Below are positions 1 through 8,539 of a stretch of 56,371 nt of DNA, in pieces. The translations under genes were made by a program, and so were the position numbers. Position 1 is the stretch's first letter. Each line of letters opens with the position of its first letter. The notes under the pieces are model-generated. The model did not search any database. It was not told the origin of the DNA and saw only the letters and a list, made by a program, of their open reading frames with translations. Source of the DNA: Paludibacter sp. (GTDB lineage: Bacteria; Bacteroidota; Bacteroidia; Bacteroidales; Paludibacteraceae); NCBI GenBank assembly GCA_028690665.1, contig JAQVAV010000020.1, forward strand, positions 1 to 56,371. The letters run 5' to 3'.

Positions 1-30
1 CGGTCGATTTTTAATCTTGTCGTATTGCAT

Positions 31-57
31 TATTCATATCAGTTAAAAATATGAATA
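31..57. terminator. Possible stem-loop downstream of the type IX secreted protein
   Basis: Arms TATTCATAT (31-39) and ATATGAATA (49-57) form a 9-bp stem with a 9-nt loop. It lies about 70 bases past the stop codon of the minus-strand gene ending at 124, so it could end that transcript. There is no strong U-run on the minus strand, so the call is weak. Nothing else is visible in bases 1-123. Confidence 0.3.
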
Positions 58-123
58 GTCAACGAAAAATACAAATAAATATTGTTGATAAACAATCATA
101 TAACAAATTAATTCAAATAATCT

Positions 124-984
124 CTAAAGTATATTTTTACCGTGTATAATTTTAATAAAATACAATCCGTTTTTTATCGTTGATAATTCAACAACTCTTT
201 CTAAATTCCCAAATTGAATTATCTGACCTATTGAATTACATATTTCATATCTCATATTTTCATAATCATTAACACCCTTAATTGTAATTTCACCTTCATT
301 AGGATTTGGGAACAAATTAATTTTAGAGATATTTATTTGATTAATAATTTCAGATGTGTTAATGCCATAGATAATTCCGTTATAACATACTTTTATATTT
401 TCGGATGTTGATGCTATTACACTAATTCTTATGTCAAAGTTACACATACAATCACATTCCTCCCTAGCAGTATCAGAAAGTATCACAAATAATGTATCAT
501 TAATTATATCGGAGGTTCTCAATGCATATTTAGCACAGCATTGTTTATATTCTACATATTCAATAATAATAGAATCATTTTGAATTTTCACAGTTGGTTG
601 GGTAGAATTATTTTCCTCGCCGACTTCTCCATTACAACTTGCAGCAAATCTGTCATCTGAGACATTGATTAAAATTGCGCTTATATTTAGCTCATAATAT
701 TTGCCGTTGTTATCTTCTTTTTCAGAGATCACTCCTCGAAGAGCAACTGTTTCTCCTTCAGAAAAACTCCCCAATTGACCAATATCTTCCACATATTGTT
801 CTCCTGTTTTCAATACATACGAGGCTGTATCATTCGTTATTTGAAAAACCGATAATGTTGGGCATTCTTCACTATTGCAAGGTATTCCTCTTGTTGTCAA
901 AGTACCAATTACCATTACATTTGAATTTCCATACAAAATATAGAATGACAATAAGGTTAAAAAAGTTAATAGTAATCGTTTCAT
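124..984 (-). CDS. Secreted protein with type IX (Por) C-terminal sorting domain
   Basis: A 286-residue protein with an N-terminal signal peptide (MKRLLLTFLTLLSFYILYG). The middle, about residues 25-200, is Cys-rich and beta-rich (for example the pattern CDCMCNF near 180) and matches no family I recognise. The last 70 residues are a typical type A Por sorting domain: the INLFPNPNEG motif, then GxITI, YEICNSIGQII, and a final NGLYFIKI strand. In the Bacteroidota such domains direct export through the type IX machinery and attachment to or release from the surface. The function of the mature part is unknown. The gene stands alone, and the next minus-strand gene upstream ends at 1120. The sorting domain is secure and the rest is hypothetical. 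Confidence 0.85.
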   Translation of the reverse strand: MKRLLLTFLTLLSFYILYGNSNVMVIGTLTTRGIPCNSEECPTLSVFQITNDTASYVLKTGEQYVEDIGQLGSFSEGETVALRGVISEKEDNNGKYYELNISAILINVSDDRFAASCNGEVGEENNSTQPTVKIQNDSIIIEYVEYKQCCAKYALRTSDIINDTLFVILSDTAREECDCMCNFDIRISVIASTSENIKVCYNGIIYGINTSEIINQINISKINLFPNPNEGEITIKGVNDYENMRYEICNSIGQIIQFGNLERVVELSTIKNGLYFIKIIHGKNIL

Positions 985-1119
985 AGCATTTCTTAATTTA
1001 TAATCTTATTATGAGAAATTTAATGTTTTACGTAATCGTAAGTGTAAGAATATTAGCTTGTTGCATAGTATGTCTCTATCAAATGGAGAGAAAATTTAAT
1101 AGGGGCACAAATATGATAA

Positions 1120-2049
1120 TTATTCACTATCGCAGTTATTATTTTTATACAATGCTGTGTGTTTATGCTTTATTATATCTTTTAATAGTGTGGTCGTCTT
1201 ATCCGCTCCTTTTTCTGATACATGGTCACCATCGGGAATAAAACAATCATCATCAAGTTTTATTTTTGATAAATCAATATAATTTAAGCCTCGTGAATTT
1301 ATTAAATCACGTAGTTTTTCTTTATATTTAACAGGTGTATTTTTATAATAATATTCGTGTAGGGGGGTATTTAAAGTAATAAGTACGACTCCCTTTGATT
1401 TACACATATCAATAATTTTATCTAAATAGTCAATATTAAGTTTAGAAAAAGCATTTACTCTTTTATTTGTATAATACTGAAAATGTAATCTTTTATCCAT
1501 AGATGACTTATTGGCTTTTGTTTTTTCAAAACGATATATAAAACCATCTATGTATGGATAGTTTTTTTTATTAACAACTCTGTTAATGCTTTGTTCTATT
1601 ATACTTAACATGAATGGTATCAAATTGTTGGTATTCCAATTTATCATTCTAAATTGTTCATCTAATGGCAGTAAATAAAAATAGTTTGGCGCGACCGCTG
1701 CAGAACAATCTCCATTTATAAACCTATTATAATATATAGATAGACTGTGATAACTAAGTCCTAAATATACTGTGTCGATGGAAGGATTGTTATCTAATAC
1801 CATCTTAAGCTTATAATATGAAAAATAAAAGGATTCGGCAGATGTTGCTATATTTATGCTATTGGGAATAATACTATCATTAATTGCAAGCTGAATATGT
1901 GAATCTCCGATATAAACATTTGATATGCTTGGTTCTATTTTAAAAACGTTACTTTGATTGTTGATATAAACAAATAATGTAAAAAAAAGAATTATTATAA
2001 TAATTAGAGGTAATAAAAATAATGTCGTATTTTTCAAAAATTTTTTCAT
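1120..2049 (-). CDS. Membrane-anchored SGNH-like hydrolase/acetyltransferase, partner of MBOAT
   Basis: A 309-residue protein with one N-terminal membrane anchor (about residues 10-30) and an extracytoplasmic domain. It shows a GDSH signature with the likely catalytic Ser at residue 50, and near the C-terminus a DGDHVSEKG motif that would supply the Asp-His pair of an SGNH fold. It starts 7 bases after the stop of the MBOAT gene, so the two form an operon. In alginate, teichoic-acid and other polysaccharide O-acetylation systems an MBOAT protein moves the acyl group across the membrane and an SGNH-like partner (AlgX, AlgJ or DltD type) transfers it. That role is inferred here from fold motif and neighbour; the acceptor polymer is unknown. 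Confidence 0.75.
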   Translation of the reverse strand: MKKFLKNTTLFLLPLIIIIILFFTLFVYINNQSNVFKIEPSISNVYIGDSHIQLAINDSIIPNSINIATSAESFYFSYYKLKMVLDNNPSIDTVYLGLSYHSLSIYYNRFINGDCSAAVAPNYFYLLPLDEQFRMINWNTNNLIPFMLSIIEQSINRVVNKKNYPYIDGFIYRFEKTKANKSSMDKRLHFQYYTNKRVNAFSKLNIDYLDKIIDMCKSKGVVLITLNTPLHEYYYKNTPVKYKEKLRDLINSRGLNYIDLSKIKLDDDCFIPDGDHVSEKGADKTTTLLKDIIKHKHTALYKNNNCDSE

Positions 2050-2056
2050 TTATCCT

Positions 2057-3505
2057 TTAAAATTGAAAATAAATAAATTGTTGTTCTTTTCCGCTAAACC
2101 AAAATATTGCAATAATAATTGTATAATACATTACCCATTTTACAGGACGTTTCCATTTTAGTCCTAAATTTTCAATTGCATATTTGTCATTTCTGCCGTT
2201 CCATTCGATAGCAAGAAATAATGTAGTCAAAAGGATCGTAGTTAAAGCTTGTTTCATCCCTGAAAAATGTGGTATTGAAAACAATGAAGAGGAAAAAATG
2301 CCGGAGATATAACTAAATGCGTGATCGATATTTTCGGCTCTAAAAAATATCCATCCGAATACAACTATTCCAAAGGTTAAAAGCATTTGTAAGGTCTCTT
2401 TAAATGTTGGCAATATTCGTCCTTTTGCAACAGTGTCTAAATTTTTTCTGTTATTCTTTGTTAAAAGTAATGGTAGGAAGTACAGAGCATTTAATCCTCC
2501 CCAGGCAATAAATGTCCAGTTTGCTCCGTGCCAAAATCCACTCACTAAAAATATGATAAAAGTGTTACGGATTTTCATTGTCGTACTACCCCTGCTTCCT
2601 CCAAGTGGAATGTATAAATAATCCCGGAACCAGGTTGTAAGAGAAATATGCCACCGTCTCCAGAATTCAGCAATGTCTCTTGAAAAGTAGGGAAAATTAA
2701 AGTTTTGCATTAAATCAAAACCAAATAAACGAGATGTTCCAATTGCAATGTCAGAATACCCTGAAAAGTCTCCATAGATTTGAAATGTAAAAAAGATTGC
2801 ACCTAATACTAAGGTACTACCATCCAAAACTGCTGAATCGTGAAAAATCTGATTGGCAAATTCTGCACAGTTATCCGCGATTACCATTTTTTTAAATAAT
2901 CCCCAAAGTATTTGACGCATTCCATCAACCGCTTTTGAGTAATCAAAAGTTCGTTTTATATAGAATTGGGGAAGAAGATGTGTAGCTCTTTCAATTGGAC
3001 CGGCAACAAGCTGTGGAAAAAAACTAACAAAAGCAGCAAAGGCAATAAAATCGTTAGTGGGTTCGAGTTTCCTTTTATACACATCAATTGAATAGCTCAA
3101 GGTTTGGAATGTATAAAAACTGATTCCTACCGGTAAAATAATATTTAGAGAATTAGCTTTAATTTGCATTCCAAAGAATGAAAACGCTTCTATAAAATTA
3201 TCAAGAAAGAAATTATAATATTTGAAGAAACCTAAAAATCCGAGATTAATCAAGACACTTGTCCAAAGTAATAACTTACGTTTTACTTGATTATTTTGAT
3301 TTTTTAATCTTATTCCAACTGAAAAATCAACGATGGTGCTAAAAAAAATTAAGAATAAAAATTTCCAGTTCCACCATCCATAAAAGACATAGCTTGCTAC
3401 AACTATTAAAAAGTTTTGAAGCTTCAAGTTTTTATTTGTTACAAACCAATAAAGTATGAATACTATCGGTAGGAATATTGCAAAATCTATTGAATTAAAT
3501 AGCAT
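2057..3505 (-). CDS. MBOAT-family membrane O-acyltransferase (AlgI/DltB-like)
   Basis: A 482-residue polytopic membrane protein of usual AlgI length. It has the family marks in order: FYTFQTLSYSIDVY near 130-143, PQLVAGPIER near 164-173, FWRRWHISLTTWFRDYLYIP near 281-300, and FWHGANWTF around the invariant catalytic His326. MBOAT proteins of this branch transfer acetyl or other acyl groups from a cytoplasmic donor towards an extracytoplasmic acceptor. The next gene (SGNH-like) follows after 7 bases. The start lies about 60 bases downstream, in minus-strand direction, of the outer end of an attC-like site (3564-3697), so the pair could once have arrived as a cassette; I found no matching site after the second gene. 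Confidence 0.9.
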   Translation of the reverse strand: MLFNSIDFAIFLPIVFILYWFVTNKNLKLQNFLIVVASYVFYGWWNWKFLFLIFFSTIVDFSVGIRLKNQNNQVKRKLLLWTSVLINLGFLGFFKYYNFFLDNFIEAFSFFGMQIKANSLNIILPVGISFYTFQTLSYSIDVYKRKLEPTNDFIAFAAFVSFFPQLVAGPIERATHLLPQFYIKRTFDYSKAVDGMRQILWGLFKKMVIADNCAEFANQIFHDSAVLDGSTLVLGAIFFTFQIYGDFSGYSDIAIGTSRLFGFDLMQNFNFPYFSRDIAEFWRRWHISLTTWFRDYLYIPLGGSRGSTTMKIRNTFIIFLVSGFWHGANWTFIAWGGLNALYFLPLLLTKNNRKNLDTVAKGRILPTFKETLQMLLTFGIVVFGWIFFRAENIDHAFSYISGIFSSSLFSIPHFSGMKQALTTILLTTLFLAIEWNGRNDKYAIENLGLKWKRPVKWVMYYTIIIAIFWFSGKEQQFIYFQF

Positions 3506-3563
3506 CTATTTTTTTCTTTATTAATCGTATAATTATTTGTACATCCTTTCTGTCAGCATGACT

Positions 3564-3697
3564 CCTAACATAAGGAAACTATGAGCAAATTGGCGATTTG
3601 CGGGAGCTTTCATCAGTTGTTATGCGACTAAGTGAGAGCGGGAGCAAAGCTGTCAATTTGCGTAATCCCCGCCAATTGTGCATAGGCGTGTGTTGGC
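3564..3697 (-). repeat. attC-like site 1 (solo)
   Basis: An imperfect palindrome. Outer boxes are CTAAC (3565-3569) and GTTGGC (3692-3697). Inner arms are CTATGAGCAAATTGGCG on the left and CGCCAATTGTGCATAG on the right, with a 70-base centre that is itself partly paired. The body closely resembles site 6 at 51023-51157 and has the same layout as sites 2-5. It differs from the classical integron core rule (GTTRRRY): after GTT it reads GGC. The assignment as a recombination site is inferred from structure. The 300-400 bases between the MBOAT gene and the transposase remnant hold only this site and the 21-bp repeat that follows. Confidence 0.65.
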
Positions 3698-3792
3698 AGC
3701 AGGCCGTTCAGTTGTTCTGTCGTCTTTTTCTTTCGTTGTTGTATATCATTGTCCGTTAATATAACTTGTAAATTCAGCTTCCCTCTTTCTAC

Positions 3793-3981
3793 GAAGCTTG
3801 TTATAACTTTTACTATTGTCTATATCTTTTTTACGGTGTTTCATATCTACTCTACAAAGCCTTAAACCTTTTTTACAAAGCTCTATATCCTTTTTACGAA
3901 GGCTTATATCTTAATTACATTGTCTTATATCTTTTTGTCGAAAACTTATATAATTCCTACGAAGCTTTATCACTTTTCGAC
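3793..3981. repeat. 21-bp tandem repeat array, copy A (nine units)
   Basis: Nine head-to-tail units of exactly 21 bases, with a rough consensus GAAGnCTTATATCTTTTTTAC. The units vary, and the copy at 51250-51438 has the same number of units in much the same order, so the two arrays share ancestry as blocks. On the minus strand the 21-base period would encode a seven-residue repeat. In this copy that frame is closed early by a TAA within the unit at 3898-3918, so it is unlikely to be translated here. The homology between copies continues leftwards through 3700-3792 into attC-like site 1 and stops on the right at about 3992. Confidence 0.9.
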
Positions 3982-4790
3982 ATCCTCATATTAGAGCCTG
4001 AACTGGGTCTGTTCAATAATCTGTTCAGGGTCTGTTCAATAAACTGTGTCAAAAGAGGAAAATTAGTTGATATTCCATTTTTGTTCAAAGATAATAATAA
4101 ATTATGTGCCATAATTTGCTTCCAACCTGCAATAGGCTTATTCTTTACAAGTGCTTTGCATTGCACTAAATACAATAATTTCATAAGAGCCTGATCATTC
4201 GTAAAAACGCGTTTGGTTTTAGTAACTTTACGAAGTTGACTGTTAAAGTTTTCAATGATATTTGTTGTGTACATCATTTTTCTAATTGCATCAGGAAATT
4301 CAAACATTTGTGACAACTTATCCCAGTTGTCAAGCCATGATTTAATTATGTATGGATATTTCTTAGACCATTGTTCATCGAGTCTGGCTAAAGCCTTTTG
4401 GGCTTGTTCCTGATCATTTGCCTGATAAATTTCTTGCAATGAAATAACCACATATTTACGGTCTTTATAAGACACATATTTCAATGAATTTCTTATTTGA
4501 TGAACAATGCAAAGTGTTGCACTTTCAACCAGAAACGAGCACTCTCAGCCTGACAATATACATGCCTAATAAATCTTTGATGCCGTCACGATTTATACCA
4601 ATTAAACAGTAACGGCTTTGCTTTTTATGGCATTATCTTCTCTGACTTTATAGTGAATGGCATCCATCCAAACAATGGGATATATACTTTCTAATGAGCG
4701 GGTTTGCCATTGTTCTATCTCAGGTATAATCTTGTCTGTAATAGCAGTAATGGAAGATGGAGAAACATTCAACTGATACCATCTGTTATT
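3957..4790 (-). pseudogene. Decayed IS256-family (mutator-type) transposase remnant
   Basis: Read on the minus strand, three separate pieces match a mutator-type transposase: VSPSSITAITDKIIPEIEQW to WMDAIHYKVREDN (about 4790-4620), then GINRDGIKDLLGMY, ESARFWLK, and finally CIVHQIRNSLKYVSYKDRK to the C-terminus (about 4520-3990). The N-terminal third is missing. The reading frame shifts near 4615 and near 4560, and roughly 40 codons between FWLK and CIVHQI are deleted, so no active enzyme can be made. The last dozen codons of the open 3' part (to 3957) run into the 21-bp repeat. The 5' edge of the remnant abuts the 3' end of the MFS gene at 4769. Confidence 0.85.
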
Positions 4791-5923
4791 GAAAATGTCC
4801 GGATTAAAAAAATACCGACCAGCATCATAATTCCAGCAAAAACAAAAGCCCAATCGGGTGATATATTCCACAAAGACCCGGTAATGGCTGCACCTAGAAA
4901 TGAGCCAAAGTATTGCAAACTCACCAATACTCCGTTCGACTTTCCTCTTTGCCCTTCTCCTACTTTTTTATTCAACAGCATAGGCATAACTGTTGACAAA
5001 GAAAAACTTCCGGTCATCAACAATACGGTTCCAATTGCTACAGTAGCAATTCCACGAAAATAAATAAAAGCAAAGCCTAATCCCTGCATAAGCATGAGCA
5101 GGGTAATCAACAAACGAATATTTCCACCACGGGAAGCTATCTTAGTAGAAACTTTAAGCAACAAAATAGCGACCAAGATTCCCGGAGTTAGTACGATCCA
5201 CATTTTATTTGTTTGCAAAACATTTTGCAACAACAAGGGGAGCATGAAGAAAAACGTCATCAAAAGCAGATTATTTATTGTCAACATAAATCCCATAGTG
5301 AGATTTCGGCGATTAAAAACCGTTTTTTGTTGGCTATTTTTATTGCTGTATTGCTTCCTCACTTCCGGTTTAACCTGTTTTGTTCCAAAAGCCACCCATA
5401 ACAAACAAATAAATATCAGAACAGCAGAAAATACAAACATTTCGCCTACAGAAAGTACAATGTGTACTAACGGACCAATTGTATAGGAAAGCATCGTGAA
5501 AAAGCCGATTATAGCACCCAACCGCGCTAAATTATGATCTCTGTTTTCGTCAGTCGATGCTGATGAAATCCATGAATAGCCAACTGTAACTATGGCACCA
5601 CTACCTTGTAAAGCCCGGGCAAAAATCAACCAATAGATATTGGAAGCATAGGCTGCCGTTAGCAATCCGGCGATAAGCATAACTAATCCGGCAATCATCA
5701 TTTTTTTATATCCGATGCGGTCGCTTAAGGCTCCGAACGGGATTTGCAAGGCCGCCTGAGTCAGTCCGAATATTCCAAGAGCATAACCTGTAAGCCATGG
5801 AGCCCCATCTTTCAGATTTAAAGCATAAGAGGATAAAAATGGAATGATGATAGACATGGAGAATAGCCTCATTCCCAATGTGATTGAAAGAACTGAAGTC
5901 AGATGTTTTGTATTATATTTCAT
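4769..5923 (-). CDS. MFS transporter, drug-efflux type (YajR-like)
   Basis: A 384-residue protein with about 12 membrane segments. The region YALGIFGLTQAALQIPFG then ALSDRIGYKK (about residues 48-75) contains the MFS loop 2-3 signature, and ARALQGSGAIVTVGYSW (about 109-125) is motif C-like, both typical of proton-driven drug exporters of the YajR group. YajR itself carries an extra C-terminal soluble domain that is absent here. The last few codons (around SITDGIS) lie at the junction with the transposase remnant, so the native C-terminus may have been cut or replaced by the insertion. The substrate cannot be told from sequence. Confidence 0.8.
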   Translation of the reverse strand: MKYNTKHLTSVLSITLGMRLFSMSIIIPFLSSYALNLKDGAPWLTGYALGIFGLTQAALQIPFGALSDRIGYKKMMIAGLVMLIAGLLTAAYASNIYWLIFARALQGSGAIVTVGYSWISSASTDENRDHNLARLGAIIGFFTMLSYTIGPLVHIVLSVGEMFVFSAVLIFICLLWVAFGTKQVKPEVRKQYSNKNSQQKTVFNRRNLTMGFMLTINNLLLMTFFFMLPLLLQNVLQTNKMWIVLTPGILVAILLLKVSTKIASRGGNIRLLITLLMLMQGLGFAFIYFRGIATVAIGTVLLMTGSFSLSTVMPMLLNKKVGEGQRGKSNGVLVSLQYFGSFLGAAITGSLWNISPDWAFVFAGIMMLVGIFLIRTFSITDGIS

Positions 5924-6200
5924 TTTCTTAGGACGTATATTATCTGCAAGTTGTAAAAATATCTTCGAGGCTATCTAATAAGTAATTTTTTGAACACAAA
6001 TTACACAAATCATATAAAATTACGCAAATGTAATTTTTATTATCATCACATTATCAGTCATTTGTAGATTATGTTGATTTGCGGATACTTGCGTAATTTG
6101 CGTTCTTTTTCCTTTTTGGACACCCTCATTCTTCCAATTATGCATACATTATTTAACTATTGTGTGTTTTTCTCAATAGTATTTCAGAAGGTAACAGAAT

Positions 6201-7349
6201 TCAGACTACTTTCTTCGGAACAAATCTTGAAAATACGAGCGAAAATACGGCAAGCACAGCTCCTCCCATAAATGGAATGCGCCAGTTATATGTCCATAAA
6301 AGCCCGCCTAAAACAGGCAGAACAACCGCAGTAAGATGATTGATTGTAAAACCAACAGCCATTGAAGGCGCAATGTCTTCCGGATCGGCTTGCTTCCGGA
6401 AATATGAATTAATTGAAATGGCAAAGCTAAAAAATAAATTATCAACGACATACAATCCACTAACCACCCATCGGTTTTCGATCAGCCCATAACCCAGGAA
6501 AACCAGAATGAGCGAAATATATTCTATAGCTAGCATATTTCGTTCTCCAAAGCGGTTTATTGCTTTGCCAATATATGGACTAAACAAAAATGAAATAGCA
6601 TTGTTTATGACAAACAAAATTGTTATATGTGTAATCGAGAACTGGTATTTCTGTACAAGAATAAATATTGCAAAAACCATAAAGATCTGACGCCTTGCAC
6701 CACTTAGCAAATTAAGTACATAAAATAACCAGTATTTTCGTTTAAAAACCAGCTTCTTTTGCTGTGGTGGAAGCAACTCGTCAACAGGATTTTTAGGCAA
6801 AGAATATAAGCCTGCCAGTACTACTAAAACTCCTATTACAAAAAACATCCATTCATAAGGTAAAAAACGGGCCATAATCCATATCAATACTCCAGTGGCA
6901 ATATTGGTCAGGGCTGTATAACTTCTGAATCTAGCTAGGACAAGAGGAACTCTTTCCGCGGAAAAATACTGTAAAGTAAGCGACTGGTTGGCGGTTTCAA
7001 AAAAATGAAAACCCACTGACATAAGAACAGCACTGAATACCAATCCGCCGAAAGAAGGCAAAAATCCGGTTATCATTACACCCAAACCTAAAAGTATTAT
7101 GGAATAAACGGCAAAACGATGTTCGGCAATCACAAGCATGATATATACCGCAAAAAATGTAAGAAATCCTGGAATTTCCCGGAAAGACTGAATAGCCCCG
7201 ACTTCAACAGAACCGGCAGATGCTTTTTCCACTGCAAAATTATTAAACAAGGTTTGCCAACCCTGATTTCCAAAAGCAGAAGCTACTGCCAAAACCGCCA
7301 AAAAACCATACATGGGATTTACCCTATAACTATCGTACTTTTTCATCAA
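6201..7349 (-). CDS. MFS transporter of unknown substrate
   Basis: A 382-residue protein with some 11-12 hydrophobic segments and the overall pattern of the major facilitator superfamily. The two halves are separated by a charged loop near residue 190-205 (LPPQQKKLVFKRK). The start has two adjacent Met codons; the second (7346) would serve equally well. It lies upstream of the YajR-like gene on the same strand with a gap of about 280 bases, so the two need not be co-transcribed. The gap contains a 16-base match (TTTTGGACACCCTCAT, 6114-6129) to one arm of the palindrome at 44200-44240. Confidence 0.75.
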   Translation of the reverse strand: MMKKYDSYRVNPMYGFLAVLAVASAFGNQGWQTLFNNFAVEKASAGSVEVGAIQSFREIPGFLTFFAVYIMLVIAEHRFAVYSIILLGLGVMITGFLPSFGGLVFSAVLMSVGFHFFETANQSLTLQYFSAERVPLVLARFRSYTALTNIATGVLIWIMARFLPYEWMFFVIGVLVVLAGLYSLPKNPVDELLPPQQKKLVFKRKYWLFYVLNLLSGARRQIFMVFAIFILVQKYQFSITHITILFVINNAISFLFSPYIGKAINRFGERNMLAIEYISLILVFLGYGLIENRWVVSGLYVVDNLFFSFAISINSYFRKQADPEDIAPSMAVGFTINHLTAVVLPVLGGLLWTYNWRIPFMGGAVLAVFSLVFSRFVPKKVV

Positions 7350-7492
7350 AAAGAATTTTAGTACAAAATTATCTTAATATGCCGGAAAAACCAGACAAAA
7401 CATCCACTTTAGGAAAAATTTTAATTTTTAAAGAATAAGAAACCAGATATTTAAATATCGCTACAACCAAAATATGTAAAAAGTTTCTATTT

Positions 7493-7500
7493 TATATTTG
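7493..7500 (+). promoter_or_regulatory. Candidate -7 element before the barrel gene
   Basis: TATATTTG fits the Bacteroidota -7 consensus TAnnTTTG. No clear TTTG is seen about 19 bases further upstream. It lies 190 bases before the outer-membrane protein gene at 7692, so the leader would be long. The rest of the 340-base gap 7350-7691 is AT-rich and shows nothing else. Confidence 0.35.
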
Positions 7501-7691
7501 TGAATTAGAATATGATAATTAAATTTACAAACTAATTATATTAATGTAGTAAAATGCTTTATAGGCTGATTTTGTTCAAGTTAGTGTAATTTACAAAATA
7601 AAAAAATAAAAAAAACAAGATAGTCTAACAATATAGATCTACTTGTGTATCACATTTCAATGATAATTCATTATTAAAAACAATCTACAAA

Positions 7692-8519
7692 ATGAAAAAG
7701 AAGAAAAGAGTGTTGTTATTTGCGCTGATTATTGCAACTGGGACTGTTCTGTCTCAGGAAAACACAGGATTTCAAACTTCAGTAATCAAAAAAACTTACC
7801 CGGGAAAAGGCTCCAAGATGCTCGAACTAAATTTTAAACCCTTCAGTAGTACCGACGTTATTAGTTTCGACAATTTGCAGACAAAGTACTTTCTCAACAA
7901 TCAAATTGCTTTGCGACTGGGATTGAAAGTTCAAAATCAAAACAACACCATGGATAAAAGCGACTGGGATGAGAGCGAAGAACACCCGCAAATCACAAAT
8001 GAAAAATCGACTACATTATCATTCAATCCAGGTGTCGAATACCATTTTCTGAAAAACTCCAAAATTTCACCTTATGCCGGAGTTGAACTCGCTTTCTCAA
8101 ATCGTAACAGCAGTTCTGAATATGAATACTATACTACTACATCAGAATATAATTCTTCAACCATGGCGAATGAAACAAAATATGTATATCAAAAATACGA
8201 TATTGATGGAGCTTGGATGGGATATAGTACCGGAACGTACATTTATAACGGTAATACTTATACATATCAAAGTTTGAATTACACCGATCAACGATCGTAT
8301 AAAACTCTTGGAGCCCATCTGTTACTTGGTTCCGATTTTTATTTCGTAAAAAATATGTATTTCGGCTTCGAGTTAGGCTTAGGGTACACAAAGACAAAAT
8401 ACGAACAGGTAAAAATGGATATTACAGATGTTGTTGATCCAACAATTCTTCCTTCATACAAATCATCTGATCTGAATTTTTACTACAATAATGCAATTCG
8501 TCTCGGTATCTGGTTTTAA
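7692..8519 (+). CDS. Outer-membrane beta-barrel protein
   Basis: A 275-residue protein with a short basic N-terminus and a signal peptide ending near SQENTG (about residue 21). After it come alternating amphipathic strands rich in aromatic residues, for example LNFKPFS, LSFNPGVEYHFL, SPYAGVELAFS, LGAHLLLGSDFYFV, MYFGFELGLGY, and a C-terminal strand ending in Trp-Phe (LGIWF), the usual end of an outer-membrane barrel. Size and strand number suggest an 8-10 stranded barrel of the OmpW/OmpX-like kind. It is followed after 20 bases by a surface lipoprotein gene, so the two probably act together at the outer membrane. No substrate is suggested. Confidence 0.75.
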   Translation: MKKKKRVLLFALIIATGTVLSQENTGFQTSVIKKTYPGKGSKMLELNFKPFSSTDVISFDNLQTKYFLNNQIALRLGLKVQNQNNTMDKSDWDESEEHPQITNEKSTTLSFNPGVEYHFLKNSKISPYAGVELAFSNRNSSSEYEYYTTTSEYNSSTMANETKYVYQKYDIDGAWMGYSTGTYIYNGNTYTYQSLNYTDQRSYKTLGAHLLLGSDFYFVKNMYFGFELGLGYTKTKYEQVKMDITDVVDPTILPSYKSSDLNFYYNNAIRLGIWF

Positions 8520-8539
8520 TCATCAATTAATATAAACAC

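Noticed and set aside
3793-3981. CRISPR array (regular repeats with even spacing)
   Set aside because: The 21-base units are head-to-tail without unique spacers and vary along the array, and there are no cas genes nearby.
4704-5486. Plus-strand open frames across the first MFS gene
   Set aside because: They are antisense shadows of a clear membrane transporter and show no own domain pattern.
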